From: Microbacterium hibisci
GTDB lineage: Bacteria > Actinomycetota > Actinomycetes > Actinomycetales > Microbacteriaceae
Direction of reading: 5' to 3'
DNA length: 64,000 nt
Assembly (NCBI RefSeq): GCF_015278255.1
Contig: NZ_JADIJC010000004.1
Coordinates: 432,882-496,881 of the forward strand
Part shown: piece after piece, positions 60,332-64,000 of the stretch
How the letters are laid out: each line of letters begins with the position of its first letter
Position numbering within the stretch: position 1 is the first letter of the stretch
The notes under the pieces: model-generated
Told to the model about the DNA's origin: nothing
What the model saw: the letters and a program-made list of their open reading frames with translations, nothing else
Database searches by the model: none
Program-made: the position numbers and the translations under genes

Positions 60332-61354
60332 CTACAGGACGCCGAGGGCGCGGACGGCGTCGCGCTCGGCGACGAGTTCGTCGACGGATGCCGCGAGCCG
60401 GCCGCGTGCGCGATCGTCCAGGTGGAGGCCCTCGATCACCCGATAGCCCTTGCCGTCTCCGCGTGACACCACGGGCAGCGAGCACACGAGGCCCTCCGGC
60501 ACACCGTACTCACCGCGCGACACCACGGCCGCGGACGTCCAGCCGTTGTGCGTGCCGAGCTGCTCGTCGCGCACGTGGTCGATGGCCGCATTCGCGGCCG
60601 ATGCCACCGACGACGATCCGCGCACCTCGATGATCTCGGCACCCCGCTTCGCGACCCGCGGGATGAACGTGTCGTCGAGCCAGGCCGCCGCGGCGGCCTC
60701 GCCGCCGAGGCGTTCGGCGAGAGCCTCGCGCACGGGCGTCGCATCGGGGAGGATCGCGTGGTCGACGTCGGGGAACTGCGTGGCGGAGTGGTTGCCCCAG
60801 ATGATGACGTCGGCGATCTCGCCCGCGGGCACTCCGAGCACCTCGGCGAGCTGCCCCACGGCACGGTTGTGGTCGAGCCGCGTGAGCGCGGTGAAGCGGT
60901 CGGTCGGAATGTCGGGAGCAGCGGATGCCGCGGCGATGAGCGCGTTGGTGTTCGCGGGGTTTCCGACCACGACCACGCGGACGTCTTCGTCGGCGACGGC
61001 GCCGATCGCCCTGCCCTGCGGGCCGAAGATGCCGGCGTTCGCCGCGAGCAGGTCGCCCCGCTCCATGCCCGCGGTGCGCGGGCGGGCGCCCACCAGCATC
61101 GCGATGCGCGCGCCGTTGAACGCGGTGAGCGGGTCGTCGGTCACGTCGACCTCGCGCAGCAGCGGGAACGCGCAGTCCTGCAGCTCGAGCGCCGCGCCCT
61201 CCGCCGCCCGCATGCCCTGCGGGATCTCGAGCAGCCGCAGCCGCACGGGCCGGCCGGGGCCGAGCAGATCGCCCGCCGCGATGCGGAACATCAGCGCGTA
61301 GCCGATCTGGCCGCCGCCGCCGGTGATGGTCACGGTCGTGGGTTCGCTCGCCAT
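60332..61354 (-). CDS. mdh: Malate dehydrogenase (NAD type)
   Basis: A protein of 340 residues, slightly longer than usual. It converts malate to oxaloacetate in the TCA cycle. The NAD site is [10 protein letters not shown], the substrate Arg residues lie in [15 protein letters not shown] and [10 protein letters not shown], and the catalytic His in [13 protein letters not shown]. The ATG at 61354 is preceded by TAGGCT at exactly six bases, so the mRNA is probably leaderless. The gene faces away from the metallopeptidase gene; their promoters share a 92-bp gap. Confidence 0.95.
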   Translation of the reverse strand: MASEPTTVTITGGGGQIGYALMFRIAAGDLLGPGRPVRLRLLEIPQGMRAAEGAALELQDCAFPLLREVDVTDDPLTAFNGARIAMLVGARPRTAGMERGDLLAANAGIFGPQGRAIGAVADEDVRVVVVGNPANTNALIAAASAAPDIPTDRFTALTRLDHNRAVGQLAEVLGVPAGEIADVIIWGNHSATQFPDVDHAILPDATPVREALAERLGGEAAAAAWLDDTFIPRVAKRGAEIIEVRGSSSVASAANAAIDHVRDEQLGTHNGWTSAAVVSRGEYGVPEGLVCSLPVVSRGDGKGYRVIEGLHLDDRARGRLAASVDELVAERDAVRALGVL

Positions 61355-61360
61355 GGCACG

Positions 61361-61439
61361 AGCCTAGACCGCGGCATTGTACTCAATCCCCGGCATCACG
61401 CGCCCCCTCCTCGTTCCGGACAGGGTGTCGGGGTACCGT
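61361..61439. promoter_or_regulatory. Divergent leaderless promoters of mdh and the metallopeptidase gene
   Basis: On the minus strand TAGGCT (61361-61366) lies six bases before the mdh ATG. On the plus strand TACCGT (61434-61439) lies seven bases before the ATG at 61447. No Shine-Dalgarno is found for either gene. Confidence 0.5.
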
Positions 61440-61446
61440 GACAGCC

Positions 61447-62316
61447 ATGACGTTCAACGACAACGCCAACGTCGGGGGGAACACGGCGCGCCGTCGAGGT
61501 GCGGGCGTGGCGGTGGCCGGCGGCGGCGTTGCCGGCCTCGGCGCGATCGCGGTGATCCTCTTCCAGCTGTTCACCGGCCAGGACCTGTCGAGCATCATCC
61601 CCGGCGGCGGGCAGGTGGGCGCCGGCGAGGAGTCGGAGATCCAGCAGTGCGAGACCGGCGCCGACGCCAACGCGCGCGACGACTGCCGGCTCGCGGCGGG
61701 CAGCGTCGTGCTCGACGAGTACTGGGGGAGGCAGGTCGAGGGATATCGCGCACCGCAGCTCATCATCGTGGACCAGCAGACCGGCTCGCAGTGCGGCACG
61801 GCCTCGAACCAGACGGGGCCGTTCTACTGCCCGCCCGAAGAGACGGTGTACATCGATCCCACGTTCTTCGGCCTCCTGCGCGAGCGGTTCGACGCATCGG
61901 CGGGCGAGCTCGCCCAGCTGTACGTGCTCGCCCACGAGTACGGGCACCACGTGCAGTACATCGCCGGGATCATGGACCAGCACCCGAACAACGGCACCGG
62001 ACCGGACAGCAACGGCGTGCGCACCGAGCTGCAGGCCGACTGCTTCGCCGGCGCGTGGGTGGGCGGCATGACCCAGGAGACCGACGACAACGGAGTACCG
62101 TATCTGGAGGAGCCCACCCAGCAGCAGATCGCGGACGCGATCGACGCGGCCGGGACCGTGGGCGACGACCATATCCAGCAGGAGTCCGGGGGGTTCGTGA
62201 ACCCCGAGTCCTGGACGCACGGTTCCAGCGAGCAGCGGCAGCGCTGGTTCCAGACGGGTTACCAGAACGGTCCGTCTGCCTGCGACACGTTCGGCGTTCC
62301 GGGGGGAAGCCTATGA
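61447..62316 (+). CDS. Neutral zinc metallopeptidase (YpfJ family)
   Basis: A protein of 289 residues. A short cytoplasmic N-terminus and one membrane helix (about 20-43) anchor an outer domain. The zinc motif is HEYGHHVQ, and ELQADCFAG supplies the third ligand. Members are putative zinc proteases of unknown target. Six Cys residues in the outer part may form disulfides. The ATG at 61447 has TACCGT seven bases upstream; a GTG nine bases earlier is less likely. The next gene overlaps by four bases (ATGA). Confidence 0.93.
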   Translation: MTFNDNANVGGNTARRRGAGVAVAGGGVAGLGAIAVILFQLFTGQDLSSIIPGGGQVGAGEESEIQQCETGADANARDDCRLAAGSVVLDEYWGRQVEGYRAPQLIIVDQQTGSQCGTASNQTGPFYCPPEETVYIDPTFFGLLRERFDASAGELAQLYVLAHEYGHHVQYIAGIMDQHPNNGTGPDSNGVRTELQADCFAGAWVGGMTQETDDNGVPYLEEPTQQQIADAIDAAGTVGDDHIQQESGGFVNPESWTHGSSEQRQRWFQTGYQNGPSACDTFGVPGGSL

Positions 62317-63530
62317 ACGAACACCTCGACGACATCCTCTATCCGCCACTCGAGCCCTACGACTCCGGCACGCTCATCGCCGGCGAGGGCCATCGCATCG
62401 CGTACGAGCAGAGCGGAAACCCCGAGGGCAAGCCGGTGGTGTTCCTCCACGGCGGTCCGGGTGCGGGAACCTCGCCCTGGCACCGCCGTTTCTTCGACCC
62501 CGAGCGGTACCGGATCGTGCTGCTCGACCAGCGCGGCTGCGGCCGCTCCACGCCACACGCGAGCGACCCGCATGCCGACCTGCGGCACAACACGACGTGG
62601 CATCTCGTCGCCGACATCGAGCTGCTGCGCAAGAACCTGGGCATCGACAAGTGGCAGGTGTTCGGCGGCTCGTGGGGCAGCGCCCTCGCGCTCGCCTACG
62701 CGCAGGCGCATCCCGAGGCGGTCACCGAGATCGTGCTGCGCGGCATCTTCACCCTGCGCCGCCACGAGCTCGAGTGGTTCTACGAGGGCGGTGCGGCATC
62801 CGTCGTCCCGGATCTGTGGGAGGAGTTCATCGCCCCCATCCCGATCCTCGAGCGCTCGCAGCTCATGCAGGCCTACCACCGTCGGCTCGCCGACCCGGAT
62901 CCCGCGGTGCACGTGCCGGCGGCCGTCGCGTGGTCGCGGTGGGAGGCGGCCAACCTCACGCTGCTGCCCGATCCCGAGCTCGTCGAGGCGATGACCGAGC
63001 CGCGCGCCGCCGTCGCGTTCGCGCGCATCGAGAACCACTACTTCCTCCACGGCGGCTGGTTCGCGCCCGAGCAGCTGATCGCCGGGGTCGACCGCATCCG
63101 CCACCTCCCCGCCGTCATCGTGCAGGGCCGCTACGACGTGTGCACGCCCGCGATGACCGCGTGGGACCTGCACCGCGCATGGCCGGAGGCCGACTTCGTG
63201 ATGATTCCGGATGCCGCGCACGCGGCGTCCGAGCCGGGCATCGCGTCCGCGCTGCGCGCCGCCACCGACCGCTTCGCCGGGCGCGACGACCCGGCGGCCG
63301 ACGGGGCCGAGGGCGAGGCTGCCGAGAACCAGGAGTCCGACATCGGCGGTGAGGTGCAGGCCCAGCGCCGGCGTCTTCGCTCGGACGCTCGCAATCACGA
63401 GCACACTGTGCATGACGAGGACGGCGGCGTCGTTCGGCCGGAGCCGACGGACGAGGCGGATGCCGCTGCCGACGAGCCCGCCGACGCGGACGACGCGGAC
63501 GAAGCCGCCGAGGACGCGTCCGCCCGCTGA
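62313..63530 (+). CDS. pip: Proline iminopeptidase with acidic C-terminal tail
   Basis: A protein of 405 residues. The enzyme removes N-terminal proline from peptides. The alpha/beta hydrolase core (about 1-320) has HGGPGAG, the nucleophile Ser in GGSWGSALAL, Asp in GRYDVCTP and His in PDAAHAAS. The usual length is about 315-320. Here about 80 more residues (about 325-405) are low in complexity and very acidic, ending DEAAEDASAR. No frameshift is visible. The tail ends 13 bp before the repeat array. ATGA overlap with the metallopeptidase gene suggests joint peptide processing. Confidence 0.92.
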   Translation: MNEHLDDILYPPLEPYDSGTLIAGEGHRIAYEQSGNPEGKPVVFLHGGPGAGTSPWHRRFFDPERYRIVLLDQRGCGRSTPHASDPHADLRHNTTWHLVADIELLRKNLGIDKWQVFGGSWGSALALAYAQAHPEAVTEIVLRGIFTLRRHELEWFYEGGAASVVPDLWEEFIAPIPILERSQLMQAYHRRLADPDPAVHVPAAVAWSRWEAANLTLLPDPELVEAMTEPRAAVAFARIENHYFLHGGWFAPEQLIAGVDRIRHLPAVIVQGRYDVCTPAMTAWDLHRAWPEADFVMIPDAAHAASEPGIASALRAATDRFAGRDDPAADGAEGEAAENQESDIGGEVQAQRRRLRSDARNHEHTVHDEDGGVVRPEPTDEADAAADEPADADDADEAAEDASAR

Positions 63531-63542
63531 GCCCCCGGTTCC

Positions 63543-64000
63543 GGCTGTTGAGCGAGCGAGGAACGAGCGAGACGAAACGCCCCGGCGATCTCGAAACCTC
63601 CTGGCGTTTCGTCTGCGGGCGCCAGAGCGCCCTCCGCTCAACGACCGGGGGACCCGGTTCCGGCTGTTGAGCGAGCGAGGAACGAGCGAGACGAAACGCC
63701 CTCCCCCCGGGTCCGGTCGTTGAGCGAGCGAGGAACGAGCGAGACGAAACGCCCCGGCGATCTCGAAACCTCCTGGCGTTTCGTCTGCGGGCGCCAGAGC
63801 GCCCTCCGCTCAACGACCGGGAGACCCGGTGCCGGTATCGGGCCGTTGAGCGAGCGAGGCGAACGTCCTCGCGCCCCGGGTCCGGTCGTTGAGCGAGCGA
63901 GGAACGAGCGAGACGAAACGCCCCGGCGATCTCGAAACCTCCTGGCGTTTCGTCTGCGGGCGCCAGAGCGCCCTCCGCTCAACGACCGGGAGACCCGGTG
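63543..64000. repeat. Second array of the palindromic interspersed element, running off the right edge
   Basis: Copies start at about 63543, 63662 (half copy), 63718, 63842 (half, partly deleted) and 63885. Arms are those of the 37-kb array in reverse order (TTGAGCGAGCGAGGAACGAG first), while the spacer (CGGCGATCTCGAAACCTC) is different and the same in all full copies here. No gene was found in the stretch. Confidence 0.93.

Overview
The window is high-GC (about 70%) actinobacterial chromosome, most likely Microbacteriaceae and probably Microbacterium. The evidence is the codon use, the very common words GGATGCC/GGCATCC, TAGGCT-type -10 hexamers sitting directly in front of start codons, and the gene content (DUF3516 helicase, MoxR/DUF58/transglutaminase/FHA/kinase operon, CstA with YbdD). 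No rRNA, tRNA, transposase, prophage or CRISPR array was seen. Genes are densely packed, with many ATGA, GTGA and TGATG stop/start overlaps.

Layout. 1-4673, minus strand: an ECF-type importer (fused double ATPase, EcfT, two S-component-like membrane proteins) that includes a siderophore-interacting ferric reductase and has a DtxR/IdeR-like box upstream. 4815-10378: a secreted subtilase, a pirin, a small GNAT and a secreted SGNH hydrolase. 10609-17128: CstA plus its YbdD partner, a LytS/LytTR two-component pair, and a small membrane protein with a sodium:solute symporter. This looks like a pyruvate/monocarboxylate sensing and uptake locus. 17125-30000: DUF3516 helicase, a heptad-repeat membrane protein, SDR, DUF1697, RecQ, GNAT, formate-THF ligase, a GNAT-GH16 fusion and a tiny secreted repeat protein. 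30121-40193: acyl-CoA oxidase/dehydrogenase, a zinc-ribbon protein, DJ-1/PfpI, Tag, a TetR regulator with a two-enzyme flavin fusion, and a UvrA paralogue.

40360-57564 is the most striking part. It is a nearly gapless plus-strand run of nine genes: a 2024-residue surface protein (about 11 Ig/cadherin-like and 5 FnIII domains), a MoxR AAA+ ATPase, DUF58, a membrane transglutaminase-like protein whose catalytic Cys is Asp, RDD-FHA, a PP2C phosphatase, an FHA protein, a transmembrane Ser/Thr kinase and an FHA-like/HTH protein. I read it as a phosphorylation-controlled system that assembles or operates a giant envelope protein. 57644-63530 holds a catalytically dead resolvase-like protein, an NhaP-type antiporter, malate dehydrogenase, a zinc metallopeptidase and a proline iminopeptidase with an acidic tail.

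A second theme is interspersed repeats. A palindromic element of about 110 bp forms arrays at 37126-37691 and 63543-64000, and the same element or parts of it lie in frame inside coding sequences (EcfA linker, DUF3516 helicase). A different inverted repeat lies in frame inside fhs.
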